A stretch of 64,000 bases of DNA. Source: Saccharomycopsis phalli. Taxonomy: Eukaryota; Ascomycota; Saccharomycetes; Ascoideales; Saccharomycopsidaceae. The notes beneath the pieces were generated by a model. That model did no database searches. It had not been told where the DNA came from and saw only the letters and a list, made by a program, of their open reading frames with translations. The stretch covers positions 620,001 to 684,000 of the forward strand of contig CP073218.1 in NCBI GenBank assembly GCA_020342235.1. Reading direction: 5' to 3'. The number at the start of each line of letters is the position of its first letter. Position 1 is the first letter of the stretch. The translations under genes were made by a program, and so were the position numbers. This document shows, in pieces, positions 39,798 through 50,103 of the stretch.

Positions 39798-41597
39798 ATG
39801 GTGAAAATCCGCGACTTGCAACCGGGACCGGCGGGGTATAGCGTCACATGCGTGCTTCTTTCGGTGAACAGCAAGGGTCTTTTGGACCCCAAGCGGCCGG
39901 TGCAGATGTACTTCACGGACTTTTCCGCCAACTCCCTGGTCGGACCCACGGGGATGCGCAACTACCAGTTCAATGTCGGACAGTACCGGCTCGACAACAG
40001 CCAAGTGCTCATGGCGCAGATGTCGGACTATTTGTATGTGGATGTCGCGGAGCAGATTGTCGAGGCGTTGGCCATGGATATTAGCGGGCGCGACTTTAAG
40101 GTGTTGCAGGAGCGCGACTTTACGTACTTGGGACTCTTTTGCCGGCTTGAGATTGGGGGGTTGAAGCACTACATGGGTTGTTTGGAGGGTCGGGCTGAGT
40201 CCGTGGAGCTTGTTGACTTGCGGCACTGGGACCCTGCGTTGGGCGACTTGGTGAGGAAGTATGTGGAGGTGTCGGGGGAGACGTACATTGAAAAGTACCG
40301 CAAGTACTTGAAGCGGTGTATTCCGCGGGAGATTGTTCCCGAGGGGGTGTTGCGGGTCTTGAGTTTGAGTGGGGAGAGTTGGCTGGCTCCAAGTGAGGTG
40401 GAGCGATGTAGAATGGATAAGAGGGGACAGAGCGGGGATAAGAGGGGTCAGAGGGGTCAGATAGAGGATCAGACAAGGGATCAGAGAGGTTATCAGAGAG
40501 GCCAGATAGAGGATCAGACAAGGGATCAGAGAGGTGATCAGAGAGGATCCCAAAGAGGAATTATGGGTGGAGTGGGTGGAGTAGGTGGAATAGACGGACT
40601 AGACGGAATGGACAGACTAGACAGATTAGACAGACTAGGTGGAGTGGGTGGTGTGGGTGGTGTGGATAGTGGAGGTGTGTGGAACAAAGGCCAAAGCAAA
40701 GAAAATGACCAACAAAAAGGTCAAGACAATGGTGACACTGGTCAAGACAAAAATAAAGTATATACAACAAAACTCGAGAGAAGCAAGAAAAGATCCAGCG
40801 TCGCAAGCACCAGCCATGGAAACGAAAAATCCAGGAAAATCCACCTCGACAATTTGTCTGATTCCTACTCTGACGACTTTGCCGAATTTGACCTCGCAGA
40901 ATACAACCCACAGTACAACCCTCCAAAACTCGACACCCTCTCTGAAACCACCAACGGCCCGGAAAAACCCTCCCCGGAACCCTCTCCGGAACCCTCCCCG
41001 GAACCCTCCCCGGAACACTCCCCGGAACACTCCCCGGAACCCTCCCTGGACGACGACATTGTAGAAGAAATCACCGGCCACATTGGCGAACAGGAAAAGC
41101 AGAAAATGAACCAGGCAATTGACCAGGTAATTGGCATGCGCCACCAGGAGGCCTTGCAACGAAGCCAGAACACCGACTTCAAGTTCCTCAACTCCAAACG
41201 GTTCCCATTGTCGACCAGCGTCACTGTCCATGCGCGAGTGGTGGACCTCGAGTGCGGAGTGCTTGCATACAAGTTGGGAGCCAATTCGGGAATCCAGGTC
41301 AACGGCTGTAAGCTACGGATCTGCGAGGGGACCACGGTTCCCGAAACCGTGACGTCACAAAACAGCTTGGTGGTGGAATTGAGCAGTGCGGCCCAGCTCA
41401 TGGAGTTTTTCCAGGTGGCCGAGATTGAGTATCTCTACGTGAAGCAGGACGAGTTGATAAAGGACGTGCGGCAGCGGATCGAGCAGGCCGAGAGAGCAAT
41501 CCCAATGGTGTTGTACAAGAAGCAACAGAGCCACTCGCTACGAGCCATGGCCACGGTGGTGTGGAAGGTAGCCCAGTTACGGAGAAGTGATTTATGA
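39798..41597 (+). CDS. OB-fold protein, possibly Cdc13-like telomere-binding protein
   Basis: This 599-residue protein has a folded N-terminal domain (about 1-200), starting [18 protein letters not shown]. It has [12 protein letters not shown], a TDF/TDYT-type strand seen in telomeric OB folds (Pot1, Cdc13). Residues about 205-300 are a low-complexity linker made of RGQ/DQR repeats and then GGVGG/LDR repeats. About 395-415 is a PSPE repeat. Residues about 460-599 are a second folded domain that could be another OB fold ([22 protein letters not shown]). Two OB-type domains with a disordered middle fits the short Cdc13 proteins of Candida-type yeasts, but the match is by pattern only. RPA- or Stn1-like identity is possible. 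Confidence 0.5.
   Translation: MVKIRDLQPGPAGYSVTCVLLSVNSKGLLDPKRPVQMYFTDFSANSLVGPTGMRNYQFNVGQYRLDNSQVLMAQMSDYLYVDVAEQIVEALAMDISGRDFKVLQERDFTYLGLFCRLEIGGLKHYMGCLEGRAESVELVDLRHWDPALGDLVRKYVEVSGETYIEKYRKYLKRCIPREIVPEGVLRVLSLSGESWLAPSEVERCRMDKRGQSGDKRGQRGQIEDQTRDQRGYQRGQIEDQTRDQRGDQRGSQRGIMGGVGGVGGIDGLDGMDRLDRLDRLGGVGGVGGVDSGGVWNKGQSKENDQQKGQDNGDTGQDKNKVYTTKLERSKKRSSVASTSHGNEKSRKIHLDNLSDSYSDDFAEFDLAEYNPQYNPPKLDTLSETTNGPEKPSPEPSPEPSPEPSPEHSPEHSPEPSLDDDIVEEITGHIGEQEKQKMNQAIDQVIGMRHQEALQRSQNTDFKFLNSKRFPLSTSVTVHARVVDLECGVLAYKLGANSGIQVNGCKLRICEGTTVPETVTSQNSLVVELSSAAQLMEFFQVAEIEYLYVKQDELIKDVRQRIEQAERAIPMVLYKKQQSHSLRAMATVVWKVAQLRRSDL
40430..40680 (+). repeat. In-frame repeats in the OB-fold gene linker
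   Basis: A 54-bp unit containing CAGATAGAGGATCAGACAAG is present twice almost exactly. It is followed by GGTGGAGTG-type 9-bp units and GACAGACTA units, all in frame. Confidence 0.75.
40970..41050 (+). repeat. 12-bp repeat encoding PSPE
   Basis: About seven copies of a 12-bp unit (GAACCCTCCCCG and variants) encode Pro-Ser-Pro-Glu (or HSPE) in the OB-fold protein. Confidence 0.8.
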
Positions 41598-41810
41598 GTA
41601 TGTTGACACCCTGTAAGTGCCCCCATATTTCGGGAGCAGCCCGATTTAGGCCACGGATTCCGAAACCAGCCTTTGGACAATGGAAAATTGCCGACCAGTG
41701 CCGAAACTTTATGCAGCTAGCCCATGGGTGCGAGAAAGCCGATAGGCTAAGGAGTAAGCCCTGAGTCATCGGGCCGGGTAAGGAGCCCCCCTCAGGAGCG
41801 ATATAAACTG

Positions 41811-41819
41811 GAGCAATCC
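41811..41819 (+). promoter_or_regulatory. TATA box of TAL1
   Basis: ATATAAACT lies about 35 bases before the TAL1 ATG, followed by a short CT-rich leader typical of highly expressed yeast genes. Confidence 0.5.
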
Positions 41820-41849
41820 GCCTGGTTTTCTTTCCCATCTGCATTTCCC

Positions 41850-42824
41850 ATGTCTGACTCTCTTGCCCAATTAAAAGCTACTGGAACCGTTGTCGTCACC
41901 GACACTGGTGAGTTCGAATCTATCGGCAAGTTCAAGCCTCAAGACGCCACCACCAACCCATCGCTTATTTTGGCGGCGGCTAAGAAGCCAGAGTACGCCA
42001 AGTTGATTGACAACGCCGTCAAGTACGGAAAGGCGCACGGATCCACTCCACAAGAGCAGGCCACCGAGGCATTGGACAGCTTGTTGGTGGAGTTTGGAAA
42101 GGAGATCTTGAACATCATCCCAGGCAGAGTCTCCACTGAGGTCGACGCCAGATTGAGTTTCGACAAGCAAGGCACCATCGACAAGGCCAAGAAGATCATC
42201 AAGTTGTACGAGGAGCAAGGCATCAAGAAGGAGCGTGTGCTCATCAAGATCGCCTCCACCTACGAGGGTATCCAAGCCGCTAGAGAGTTGGAGGCCGAGT
42301 ACGGAATCCACACCAACTTGACCCTCTTGTTCTCCCAGGTGCAAGCCGTGGCCTGTGCCGAGGCCAAGGTCACCTTGATCTCGCCATTTGTCGGAAGAAT
42401 CTTGGACTGGTACAAGGCCAAGACCGGCGAAAGCTACACCGAGGAGACCGACCCAGGTGTCTTGTCGGTGCGCGCAATCTACAACTACTACAAAAAGTTT
42501 GGATACAAGACCATTGTCATGGGTGCGTCCTTCAGAAACGTGGGCGAGATCAAGGCATTGGCTGGCTGCGACTTCTTGACCATCAGTCCTAAGTTGTTGG
42601 ACGAGTTGTTGAGCTCCAACGAGCCGGTTCCAAAGCTCTTGGACAGCGCCAAGGCCCAGAGCGAGACTTTGGAGAAGAAGGAGTACTTGGACAACGAGCC
42701 ATTGTTCAGATTGTTGTTCAACGACGACGCCATGGCCACCGAGAAGTTGAGCGAGGGTATCAGAAAATTCGCCGCCGACACCGTCACCTTGTTGGACGTC
42801 TTGGAGAAGAAAGTCACTGCCTAG
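41850..42824 (+). CDS. TAL1: Transaldolase
   Basis: This 324-residue enzyme moves a dihydroxyacetone unit from sedoheptulose 7-phosphate to glyceraldehyde 3-phosphate in the non-oxidative pentose phosphate pathway (cytosol). The catalytic Schiff-base Lys is in [11 protein letters not shown] near residue 133. The N-terminal DATTNPSL and the [17 protein letters not shown] segment are class landmarks. Codon use is strongly biased (Leu almost only TTG, no in-frame CTG noticed), which marks high expression and fits a genome where CTG does not mean Leu. The start has a clean leader (GCATTTCCCATG). Confidence 0.97.
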   Translation: MSDSLAQLKATGTVVVTDTGEFESIGKFKPQDATTNPSLILAAAKKPEYAKLIDNAVKYGKAHGSTPQEQATEALDSLLVEFGKEILNIIPGRVSTEVDARLSFDKQGTIDKAKKIIKLYEEQGIKKERVLIKIASTYEGIQAARELEAEYGIHTNLTLLFSQVQAVACAEAKVTLISPFVGRILDWYKAKTGESYTEETDPGVLSVRAIYNYYKKFGYKTIVMGASFRNVGEIKALAGCDFLTISPKLLDELLSSNEPVPKLLDSAKAQSETLEKKEYLDNEPLFRLLFNDDAMATEKLSEGIRKFAADTVTLLDVLEKKVTA

Positions 42825-42928
42825 ATAATATATGTATGATGTGGACACCGTACTAGACACGTGCAGCTTACATTGCACACGTGTGCTGCGCTAAAAAAAA
42901 ATATATAATCAAACGTGTACATTAACAT

Positions 42929-43600
42929 TTACTCCAAGGAGGTCAATCGTAGATATGGCTTCAACACCCGGAACTTCGGGAACAACACCCGTGCTTCGTC
43001 GTCGCTCAAGCTCGGGTGCACAATGACATCATCGCCCGGAATCCAGTTGATTGGCGTGGTGACTCTGTACTTGTCGCCCGTCTGGAGCGACTCCAAAGCC
43101 CGTAGAACCTCGGCGGTGTTGCGGCCGGTTGAGGCAGGATACAACAAAATAAGCCGGATCGTCTTGCTCGGGTCAATGATGTATACCGACCGAATCGTCA
43201 ATTGCACGCCCTTATCGTCGATATTTGTCGCGTCCTGATAGTCAATCTGATCGTACAAGTGTGCGATTCGCCGCTGGGGATCGGCGATTATCGGAAAACT
43301 GAGCTTCGATCCCGTGATCTCGTCAATGTCCTTAATCCAGGCCTTGTGGCACTGGACAGTGTTGGCGGAAAGCCCAATCAACTTGGTGTTGCGCTTCGAG
43401 AACTCGGGTTCCAACTTGGCAAACGCACCGAGCTCGGTGGTGCAAACCGGGGTAAAGTCGTCGGGATGTGAGAAAAACACCACCCACGAGTCGCCAATGT
43501 AGTCGTAGAAATCAATGTGCCCGTTGGAGGTGTCGGCCGAAAAGTTTGGAGCTTTGGACCCTAGACGAAGGGTCTTGTCGTTTGGAACGGGGAGGGACAT
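42929..43600 (-). CDS. PRX1: 1-Cys peroxiredoxin
   Basis: This 223-residue thioredoxin-fold peroxidase has the peroxidatic Cys in DDFTPVCTTELG near residue 53, and the Prx6/Prx1 C-terminal arm (ASTGRNTAEVLRALESLQ, IPGDDVIV). It reduces hydroperoxides using thioredoxin or glutathione. Yeast Prx1 is mitochondrial with a presequence; this one starts directly at MSLPVPNDKTLRLGSKAPNF with no obvious presequence, so it may be cytosolic. It converges with TAL1. Confidence 0.93.
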   Translation of the reverse strand: MSLPVPNDKTLRLGSKAPNFSADTSNGHIDFYDYIGDSWVVFFSHPDDFTPVCTTELGAFAKLEPEFSKRNTKLIGLSANTVQCHKAWIKDIDEITGSKLSFPIIADPQRRIAHLYDQIDYQDATNIDDKGVQLTIRSVYIIDPSKTIRLILLYPASTGRNTAEVLRALESLQTGDKYRVTTPINWIPGDDVIVHPSLSDDEARVLFPKFRVLKPYLRLTSLE

Positions 43601-44150
43601 TTATTGGATACGATGGCAAATGTGCAAATTATATGGTGCAAATTTGTGGCATGGGTCTAAATCACATGACCTCGTATCCACAGTTGGGGCTGGATAGCAG
43701 GGGCTGGTGGGATGCTGGCGAGTCCACGCTTTATTGTGGAGGTTTGAAGTACATTAATAGTAGAACATGGCTAGTGGGATACATGATGGTAGTGTAGTAT
43801 CTATACATGGGCATTTATGTCACGTGTGACTCTAACATCATGTTTGGACATAATATCACGTGTAATCCTAATATCACGTGTAATCATAATATCTCACGTG
43901 TACGAGCTAACATCTCACACATCCCTCACATCTCACATCCCTCACATCTCACATCCCTCACATCTCACATCCCACACTCCCACTCCCTCTCCCTCTCACC
44001 CCTCACACACCCCTCATGGCCAGATGGCCAAGCTACAACTTCTAATCATGTAAAAACAAACCCCTTACATCCTGCCCCTGCAAACTGCCCTCGGCATCAT
44101 CAGCACGTGACCAAGGGTAGAAAATTCCGGCTGCTGCATCACACTCTGAC
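43601..44150. other. PRX1 / MED17 divergent promoter with CACGTG and CATCCCTCA arrays
   Basis: This 550 bp region holds four CACGTG sites at 43821, 43857, 43875 and 43895 within a 17-18 bp repeat (TAATATCACGTGTAATC), then a 16-bp repeat of CATCCCTCACATCTCA at about 43918-43975, and another CACGTG at 44104. No gene seen. Confidence 0.65.
43821..43900. promoter_or_regulatory. Four-copy CACGTG array
   Basis: CACGTG at 43821-43826, 43857-43862, 43875-43880 and 43895-43900, three of them inside near-identical repeats. A site array this dense suggests strong Cbf1-type control of PRX1 and/or MED17. Confidence 0.6.
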
Positions 44151-45938
44151 ATGGGCAAGATTAATATCCGGCTAGACCCCGAGCTTGTGTCGTCCAAGAC
44201 GTACAAGGATCCATTCAGGGACACGGGCGAGGCCCAGACATACTTCAGTTTGATTGAGCGTGTGAATCATGAGCGGCCGGGCGAGTTTCTTGAGCTTACG
44301 GAGGACGAGCTACGCAACGAAATAATCAATGAAAAGATCGACGCAAAGCTCAAGAGGCGGTTGGAAAGTGGTGAAAGCGATGCGGACGGGTACAGCAGCG
44401 AGAAGTTCCGGAATATTTTCCAGGAAAGCGGGGCAGTTTCCGAGGAACAGACTGATGTGGACGAATTGGCCGAGCGAGAGGGCATGAGTACCAATGAAGA
44501 GATTTTGCAGCAGATTGCCATCTGGAAGAAGATGCTGGAGAGCAAGGAGCAGTTGGTGCAGTTGGTGAAGGCGTCGTTGAACGAGGCGTCGCTAACGTTG
44601 GATTTTGTCTCGTTGTTGGCAACGTCGCTCAAGCCTGCCTCAAGCAAGATGCTGATGTCACCGCATTTAAAGCAGCACATCCCGCTCGGGTCATTGAGCG
44701 CAGACCGGATACCTCTCAGCGACGATCCACGGGATTTGCAGCGTGCGGACACCGAAAATAAGCGTGCGTTGGTGAGCTGGAAGTTGGAGAGTCTTGAGAA
44801 CTCGTCTGGGTTGATCAACCAGCGGCTGGGCTACTTGCGGAAGGAGATAGACAAGGAGAAGCGGTACTTTGCCACGCTCCAACGGATATCGCGCGTCACA
44901 CAGAGCTCTGCTGTCGGCAGCAAGACCTATGAGGAGGTGTTGTTCAAGATGGGCGAGCGCAACATTGGCATCAAGTACGGGTTCCAGGACTCGGGATCTG
45001 CGTACAAGTTGAATCGCGGGGTCGCAGGGCTCAAGCGGGACGACCGGAGCGGCGATGTGAGTTTCCGGCCGTTGGCCAGCAGTGATTCCGAGCAATGGGT
45101 GTTTGTCAAGGTGTATGAGAAGGTGAATGACGCGCACATTTTGATCAGCGAGACGCGAGTTACGGAGAGCGGACACGAGGCCGGGGGCGACGTCAAGAGG
45201 CAGATTGAGCGGGCGAGACACCAGATATTTGAGGAGGAGTTGTTCTACCAGTTGGTGAAGGAAGCCAAGGTGTTGCTCCCGTACGGGGTGACGATTGTGA
45301 GCAACGACCGGATTGCCGTGGACTTGGAAAACGAGCGCATTGAGATTCGGTACGGCGGCGAGGAGCCGGAGGAGGTGGAGGAGGAGATGGAGGAGTACAA
45401 GTGGCAGTTGAAGAAGTTGGCCCAGGAGAACCAAAAGGCGGCGTACATTGCGAATCTCTTGCGGCTCTTGCTCTGCGTGTACCACCGCAACAACCTCTAC
45501 ACCATGAACTACAACAGCATTCCGGTGCTTCTCCGGGTGGTTATTGGCCACATGAACCACCAGCGGTCGGTGCGGACCTTGGTTAGGGGCCTTGTGCAGT
45601 TGTACCACCACGAGTTGGGCATGGGTCTACAGGGACTTGGGGCGGACGCAGGCGGATCGGAAGTGGTGCGGTTCGAGGTAGAGGGTGCTTCCGAGGCTGC
45701 GGTGGAAAATGTATTTGGCAACGTGGCGCGGGCTCCTAGCACCACGATCGTGGCGCATTTCCGCGAGTATAGTATTGAAGTGCAGGTGAAGACGTCGTCG
45801 CCGCAGGTGTACTGTGACTGTCTCATGAACATCCGGGCGCCCCACCTAGGGTTGGACGTGAACTACTCGGGGATTGCCGAGATTATTCAGTGTCTCAAGT
45901 GGATAGCGACAGGGGCAGCAAAGTCCCGTGTTGGCTAG
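44151..45938 (+). CDS. MED17: Mediator complex subunit 17 (Srb4)
   Basis: This 595-residue protein shows the Med17/Srb4 family layout, including the conserved head-module core: IWKKMLESKEQ, SLTLDFVSLLATSLKP and MSPHLKQHIPLGSLSADRI. Later blocks are WKLESLENSSGLINQRLGYL-type helices and GIKYGFQDSGSAYKLNRG. Med17 is the architectural centre of the Mediator head module and contacts RNA polymerase II and TFIIB/TFIIH in the nucleus. Length is close to yeast Srb4 (687) but shorter. It starts at ATG 44151 with a CACGTG site 42 bases upstream. Confidence 0.93.
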   Translation: MGKINIRLDPELVSSKTYKDPFRDTGEAQTYFSLIERVNHERPGEFLELTEDELRNEIINEKIDAKLKRRLESGESDADGYSSEKFRNIFQESGAVSEEQTDVDELAEREGMSTNEEILQQIAIWKKMLESKEQLVQLVKASLNEASLTLDFVSLLATSLKPASSKMLMSPHLKQHIPLGSLSADRIPLSDDPRDLQRADTENKRALVSWKLESLENSSGLINQRLGYLRKEIDKEKRYFATLQRISRVTQSSAVGSKTYEEVLFKMGERNIGIKYGFQDSGSAYKLNRGVAGLKRDDRSGDVSFRPLASSDSEQWVFVKVYEKVNDAHILISETRVTESGHEAGGDVKRQIERARHQIFEEELFYQLVKEAKVLLPYGVTIVSNDRIAVDLENERIEIRYGGEEPEEVEEEMEEYKWQLKKLAQENQKAAYIANLLRLLLCVYHRNNLYTMNYNSIPVLLRVVIGHMNHQRSVRTLVRGLVQLYHHELGMGLQGLGADAGGSEVVRFEVEGASEAAVENVFGNVARAPSTTIVAHFREYSIEVQVKTSSPQVYCDCLMNIRAPHLGLDVNYSGIAEIIQCLKWIATGAAKSRVG

Positions 45939-46227
45939 CGGGGCAGTAGTTGGCGAGATGGTACCTGGCCAGGTCCCTTCCGGAACTACGTAACGTTATG
46001 TGGGAGAAATATAGGGCGGGTCGGGACAAGTTGTTCATTGGGACGGTTTTAAAATACCGTTACTGACGCATGTCGCTGCATGTCTGCCTCAATCTGACCT
46101 GTACCTTGTGGCGTTTAGCTCACTTCCCATTCTAAGCGAGGGCTACAAGCTTCCATATATATTTTTGTATATATACTTGTTTCAACCAGGCTTTTTTTTT
46201 TCTTCCTCCACATTGTACACATACACC

Positions 46228-47370
46228 ATGGATGACGTATACCAGCAACTATGCCAGCGAGCCCTTGACCTTTTGGAATTCAATTCCCGTTACCGCATTG
46301 TCATACTACTAGCCGGCGCACCAGGATCAGGCAAGTCCACTGTCGCGGAACAAGTGGCTCAATTGATCAACGACAAATTCGCACAGCAACAGGACTCCTC
46401 CGACAACGACTCGACGTTGTGCTTCCAGGGCAGTCTGTTGGTGGACTGTAAACAGCTGGACGATATCAACAACTACTTGACCAACACCGTGGTCAACAGC
46501 TTGGAGACGTACCACGGCGAGAAAATCGACATTGAGGACGAGCATTATGCGCCAAAGAAGATCAATTGCAGCCGCAGCGAGATTGTCATCTCCGGCAGGG
46601 CCCAGGAGAACTCAATCCGCTTGGCCATTCCTCAGGACAACTCACAAGACACATTTGCCCAGGTGGTGCCGATGGACGGATTCCACCTCCCGCGGAAAAC
46701 ATTGGAGCAGTTTGCCGATCCAGAGACCGCGTTCCGCCGCCGCGGAGCCCCGTTCACGTTTGACTCGCGTAGCGTGGTGACGTTGGTGCAGCTTCTCAAG
46801 CTGACCTGCGACGTGATCTTGACCAACGCGTGTCCCGAACCAATATACACATACTCAGATACCGAGTCGTTTGTCTCCGACGACGAGGACCGTCACGGAT
46901 CGCCATGGTCCAGTGTCTCCCAGATATTCGAGCCACTGGACTATCCTTCGTCCATCTCGAGCTCCGGCTCCGCCAATTCCTGGAAGACCGTCAGCGGCCG
47001 CCAGACACTCATTCCAGACATTTACATTCCAAACTTTGATCACTCCCTCAAGGATCCAACGCCAGGTGCTGTCCGGATCAGCTCGTCCACACGGGTCGTT
47101 ATCATGGAGGGACTCTACTTGCTTCTCAACCAAGGAGCTTGGGCGGAAATCGCGGCCGAGAACCACGACGACAGCGTCGAGACATGGTGCATCCAAATTG
47201 ACGAGGCATTGGCTCGACGACGGGTGTCGCAGCGCCATTTGAAGAGTGGCATTGTGGCCACGTTGGAGGAAGGAGAAGCACGCTACGATGCCAACGACTG
47301 TGTCAATGGACGATTTATTAATGGAAACAGCCATACTGCTGACTTTACCATACAGGCCAGGGGAGGCTAA
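46228..47370 (+). CDS. YFH7: ATP-dependent kinase-like protein Yfh7
   Basis: This 380-residue P-loop ATPase starts at ATG 46228 (MDDVYQQLCQ); the frame is open from 46108 but not with ATG. The Walker A GAPGSGKST is near residue 33. MDGFHLPRKTLEQFADPE is the substrate-site motif of the uridine/pantothenate kinase-like group, and RRRGAPFTFD follows. The Yfh7 family has an insert with a helical hairpin between the core strands; here residues about 215-275 are acidic and Ser-rich. Yeast Yfh7 has ATPase activity with unknown substrate. A TATA region (TTTTTGTATATATAC) is about 60-70 bases upstream. Confidence 0.92.
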   Translation: MDDVYQQLCQRALDLLEFNSRYRIVILLAGAPGSGKSTVAEQVAQLINDKFAQQQDSSDNDSTLCFQGSLLVDCKQLDDINNYLTNTVVNSLETYHGEKIDIEDEHYAPKKINCSRSEIVISGRAQENSIRLAIPQDNSQDTFAQVVPMDGFHLPRKTLEQFADPETAFRRRGAPFTFDSRSVVTLVQLLKLTCDVILTNACPEPIYTYSDTESFVSDDEDRHGSPWSSVSQIFEPLDYPSSISSSGSANSWKTVSGRQTLIPDIYIPNFDHSLKDPTPGAVRISSSTRVVIMEGLYLLLNQGAWAEIAAENHDDSVETWCIQIDEALARRRVSQRHLKSGIVATLEEGEARYDANDCVNGRFINGNSHTADFTIQARGG

Positions 47371-47388
47371 CTGGAGTGTGCTCTTGCT

Positions 47389-47570
47389 TATTATACTATA
47401 TTTTGCTACTATACTATGTTCTTGATCTATATTATACTATTTGCTATACTATATGCTATACTATTGTACTTTTTTGCTATACTATTGTACTTTTTTGCTA
47501 CACTATTGTACTTTACTGTTATACTATTGTACTTTCTGCTATGCTATCTACTATGCTATCTGCTATACCA
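47389..47570 (+). repeat. 21-bp tandem repeat downstream of YFH7
   Basis: About eight degenerate units of the type GCTATACTATTGTACTTTTT, directly after the YFH7 stop. Confidence 0.75.
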
Positions 47571-48807
47571 TCTCCTATATTCACCACACCAACTCCGCAG
47601 CTTCAGGCCCCTGCCACAGCCTGCCATTTCTACAATTTGTCTTCACCGTACCTTCATCTTGTCCACTTTGGCACGCATTCGTGTACACACAAGCGAGAAA
47701 TAGCCGACATTCCTGACAAATCCGGGCGATTATCAGTTCTAAGGCACAATGATGTAATATTACGGATCCCAATGTGACGGGACAGGTTACGCATCTATGG
47801 CGGGTCGCAGTCGAGCGAGACCTGAGCGGGTTTGGGATTTAGAGTTTCCACTAATTGTCTTCTTCAGACTACTCTTGTTGCAAACGGAGATTTGCGAATA
47901 TACCAAATATTCATCCCGCCAATTGCATATACACCACTGTCCCCTTCCATTTGTCTTGTCCAGCGTACTACTCACCCATATGCGCGATGCCACTCCTCTC
48001 CTGCCTCTGGTACTCACCACCTTCTTAAACTGCCATTGTACACCTCTTTTAAGCCAGTGTGCCCGCATGCAAAGTCCTGCCCGTGTCAGCAAAAATTATA
48101 TAGGCACGTGACGCATCACCCCAGAATTGATGTGCGATGCATAATCCGTCAACTTTAACGACAAGACCAGCGATGCTGATAGAGGTTTGTATGGCCAGGT
48201 ACATTCCGTATTTCTGAAACACACTGCTGAGTCCTCAGTTCTCACTTTGGCACGTCCTGTATCAGCATATCTTTTTCGGTTCATGTGTCTGCATTATCCC
48301 GTCATGGGGTACTTGATATTCCGCCCTTTAATTACAACCCTTTGAGTTATTCTGCATTTGGCCGTGAAATTTTTTTTCTAGCCCACGAAAAATCTCTTGT
48401 AGAGATTAGCATCCCCAAAGTATAATTTTACCATGGTTCTTTACGTGTATTTGCTCTAATTATCTTGGCTTCTTTGGCCCAACGCCGTGGGATTTTATAG
48501 TCGTAATAATATTGGTTTGATCCAATAAAATATCTACAATTTGTCAACTGCAATTTTTAATACAATGGTCTAGATTTGCAGTCCATTTACCTCAGAATTC
48601 CTTCTCTTTTAGTTCGTGGTGTTTACCACTACCGTTGATATGATCCTTGTAGCCGTATGCTGTGCTGCCAAGGATATTATCCGCGAAAGTTGAACAGTGG
48701 CGATCTTCTTCTCGTTGGGAAACTATAGTGGTAGGAAAGCTAATTTTTCGTATTCTGGGTGCGGTTCATTAGCTGATTCATCCTGACTAGTGTGTACAGT
48801 CTGGTTA

Positions 48808-48875
48808 GTTTGCACAGATTGCTAGATTGCACAGATTGTTAGTTTGCACAGATTGCTAGTTCGCACAGATTGCTT
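48808..48875 (+). repeat. 17-bp tandem repeat
   Basis: Four copies of TTGCACAGATTGCTAGT with one or two changes each. Confidence 0.8.
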
Positions 48876-49217
48876 GACGTGGTTCAGCCCTCTTTAATTT
48901 AACCTTGGACTATTTTCCCTGATTCATTTATCCTTAATACGCATTCGTTTTGCCCAAAGCTAATGCTACCCTGTAAAACCACTGATCTTGGTTAGGATAT
49001 CTAGCCAAGCGGCTGCCAATTCAATGGCTATACTTTTTGTATGATATATTATCCACGCTGGTAAAAGTAATACAATGTGTTGTTCTGTTGAAATACACAT
49101 ATTGTATACAGTGCTAGAGTTGCAACTGCTCTAGGTTATGACCAAAAGATATGGGCACAGCGAGGTTCATTTGAAATGATATGGATAAGTTTATTGAAAT
49201 GTTATGGATAAATCAAT

Positions 49218-49338
49218 TAAATGCTAAGAAGTAAATGCTAAGAAGTAAATGCTAAGAATTAAATGCTAAGAATTAAATGCTAAGAATTAAATGCTAAGAA
49301 TTAAATGCTAAGAATTAAATGCTAAGAATTAAATGCTA
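49218..49338 (+). repeat. 14-bp tandem repeat
   Basis: About eight and a half copies of TAAATGCTAAGAAT; most copies are identical, so the array looks young. Confidence 0.9.
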
Positions 49339-50033
49339 TAAAGAACCACTTGCTACGCACCAATAAACCGTCAAGGCACAGCGAGTCAATAGATCATCTT
49401 CAAGACACAAGCATCGTGTAAGCTTAAACAATACCCGCTGACCATCTCCATTTGTATACAACAGGATATACTAGGGCAAGCCTTGTCCCCTTTGAAATAT
49501 GTATCATTTCCTATCAGGATGATGCGATACAGACCTCAGGTCATGTGCTGAACTATGCGAAGCATTCTGGTGCAGGAACATTAGACACTACATTGTAATA
49601 ATATCATCTCTTGATACTATAGCGACACTGGAATATTGATGCTTTATAACTACAAATCGGCAGTTTAATAATGGCGAAATTACTATAAAATTACCAAGAG
49701 AAACCCTTGTGATACGTAAAGAAACATTTTGCTTGTTTGACCATGGTCTGGATTTAAGCTACTTGATAGGAGTACTCGCGCACGATTAAAGTTTCTAGTT
49801 TGATGGCCATGGCCACGACAATGGCGATTATTATTTCTCGTTAAAAAGGACTTTCAAATGGCCAACTTGTGGATCTTTGTTCCATTGTATTTTACTGCGA
49901 CACTTGAGGTTGTCGTATGTTCACAGGCGTGGGACATTGCGAGAATGTAGAATACTCCCTGGCACATTTATTAGATGCCGCTGGGACTAAATGAAATATC
50001 GAGGCCTCTTTAATACAAGCACTGGCCAATCCA

Positions 50034-50100
50034 TACTCCGACAATTTCTACTCCGACAATTTCTACTCCGACAATTTCTACTCCGACAATTTCTACTCCC
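50034..50100 (+). repeat. 15-bp tandem repeat at the 3' end of SKI3
   Basis: Four and a half copies of TACTCCGACAATTTC end within a few bases of the SKI3 stop codon, so they lie in its 3' UTR. Confidence 0.85.
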
Positions 50101-50103
50101 ACA

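Larger units (their letters stand above)
47371..50103. other. 2.7 kb gene-free region with four tandem arrays
   Basis: Between the convergent ends of YFH7 and SKI3 I find no ATG-initiated coding region with protein-like features. Open frames near 47376-47780 read through a 21-bp repeat. The arrays are listed separately. The rest is AT-rich with a few GC-richer islands (47580-48280). CACGTG occurs at 48105-48110. I saw no tRNA, snRNA or centromere-like signature that I could defend; a small RNA gene remains possible. Confidence 0.55.

Noticed and set aside
43780-43800. GTGTAGTATCT resembling the U2 snRNA branch-recognition region
   Set aside because: Surrounding sequence does not match U2; short chance match.
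44691-45611. 306-codon frame antisense to MED17
   Set aside because: Shadow of MED17; Leu/Val/His-rich text produced by reading the opposite strand of GC-rich codons.
47376-47777. Overlapping Tyr/Leu-rich frames after YFH7
   Set aside because: They only translate the 21-bp TATACTATTG repeat and AT-rich flank.
47371-50103. Point-centromere-like element
   Set aside because: CACGTG plus AT-rich DNA is present, but no CDEIII-like sequence follows at the required distance.
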